From Bacillota bacterium (lineage in GTDB: Bacteria; Bacillota; Clostridia; Lachnospirales; WQUN01), in NCBI GenBank assembly GCA_009782085.1, contig WQUN01000069.1, positions 1-6,221 of the forward strand: DNA of 6,221 bases, given 5' to 3'. Made by a program: the position numbers and the translations under genes. Under the pieces are notes generated by a model, which did no database searches, was not told the origin of the DNA, and saw only the letters and a list, made by a program, of their open reading frames with translations. Below, one piece after another: positions 5,846 to 6,221 of the stretch. How positions within the stretch are numbered: the stretch's first letter is position 1; every line of letters begins with the position of its first letter.

Positions 5846-6154
5846 ATGGTGATCCGGCAGATAAAAGTCTATGATTGGGAACACATATCCAAACATATTT
5901 CAGCACTGGGTAAAGCCGCGTCCCTGTCATTACAAAATGATCTTCAGATAAATTGCAATGGGGCGGAATACATATTAAGAGTGCAGATGGCTAAAAAACG
6001 GAAAGTAGCCGCTTTACAAGCTGTGGCAGCATATTCCGGCAATGGAGAGGCAGGCGGGAAGAACTATCGTCTGATCGACGATAACGAAATGCTTGCCGCG
6101 CTCCTTGAAATCGTGATTTATCAGAGTGACCTCGGAAACTACCGTAAAGATTAG
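5846..6154 (+). CDS. Hypothetical 102-residue protein
   Basis: I do not recognise this protein. The ATG at 5846 has a near-ideal ribosome site, AAAGGAGGTG (5829-5838), 7 bases upstream; an open stretch back to 5738 is rejected because it runs through the promoter. The 102 residues begin MVIRQIKVYDWEHISKHISALG, here cut as MVIRQIKVYD then WEHISKHISALG. A basic patch AKKRKVAALQAVAAY (about 50-64), a Gly-rich turn (GNGEAGGKN) and a helical C-terminal part (DNEMLAALLEIVIYQSD) follow. There is no signal peptide, membrane segment or cysteine cluster (one Cys only). Predicted character is a small soluble alpha/beta protein. Position behind an HTH-controlled divergent promoter in AT-rich DNA suggests an early gene of an integrative or phage-like element. 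Existence as a gene is well supported; function is open. Confidence 0.75.
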   Translation: MVIRQIKVYDWEHISKHISALGKAASLSLQNDLQINCNGAEYILRVQMAKKRKVAALQAVAAYSGNGEAGGKNYRLIDDNEMLAALLEIVIYQSDLGNYRKD

Positions 6155-6221
6155 AAAGAAAGCAATAGCAAACGGTAAAACGAGACAAAAGCAGGAACGG
6201 CAAGGAGAAGAAAGAGGAAGA
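6126..6221 (+). CDS. Possible start of a further gene, cut by window end
   Basis: From GTG 6126, a frame overlapping the end of the previous gene stays open to the window edge; the other two plus frames close at TAG 6152-6154 and at TAG 6164-6166. It would encode a very basic peptide (VKIRKKAIANGKTRQKQERQ). There is no ribosome site before the GTG and the DNA after 6154 is strongly purine-rich, so this may be non-coding leader for a gene that starts beyond the window. Confidence 0.18.
   Translation, partial: MTSETTVKIRKKAIANGKTRQKQERQGEERGR

Noticed and set aside
1..6221. tRNA, rRNA, CRISPR array or riboswitch
   Set aside because: Looked for cloverleaf-like stretches, evenly spaced direct repeats and long structured leaders; none was evident by eye.

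Overview
The window comes from a GC-rich Gram-positive bacterium, most likely a high-GC member of the Clostridia (Oscillospiraceae/Ruminococcaceae-like). This is an inference. It rests on strong AGGAGG-type ribosome binding sites, frequent ATA isoleucine codons in a GC-rich background, and the clostridial flavour of the proteins and intergenic palindromes. No rRNA or other taxonomic marker is present.

Bases 1-121 are a leader that carries a degenerate dispersed repeat and a good Shine-Dalgarno. Bases 122-3166 encode a family GH38 alpha-mannosidase whose C-terminus is fused in frame to a complete GNAT acetyltransferase domain. Inside this gene are two copies of a small palindromic repeat and a 24-bp duplication. 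Bases 3172-4386 encode an isocitrate/isopropylmalate-family dehydrogenase, most like isocitrate dehydrogenase, starting 5 bp after the mannosidase stop, so the two are probably cotranscribed. A long GC-rich palindromic repeat (4401-4463) separates this pair from proC (4534-5343, pyrroline-5-carboxylate reductase), which has its own candidate promoter. A second palindromic element (5354-5401) follows proC and may terminate its transcript.

From about 5400 to the end the DNA is clearly more AT-rich and has a different gene style. A small Cro/C1-type HTH regulator is encoded on the minus strand (5441-5653), divergent from a 102-codon gene of unknown function (5846-6154). The 190-bp intergenic space has a promoter on each strand and three dyads of similar architecture (short TAC-type arms around a 6-bp spacer) that could be operators. 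This looks like the control region at one end of an acquired element, but no integrase, relaxase or attachment site is visible in the window.

The left part links glycan breakdown (mannosidase) with central carbon and amino-acid metabolism (isocitrate dehydrogenase toward 2-oxoglutarate; ProC making proline), but no dedicated pathway ties these genes together. The most unusual points are the GH38-GNAT fusion, the palindromic repeats inside a coding region, and the triple-dyad divergent promoter at the composition boundary.
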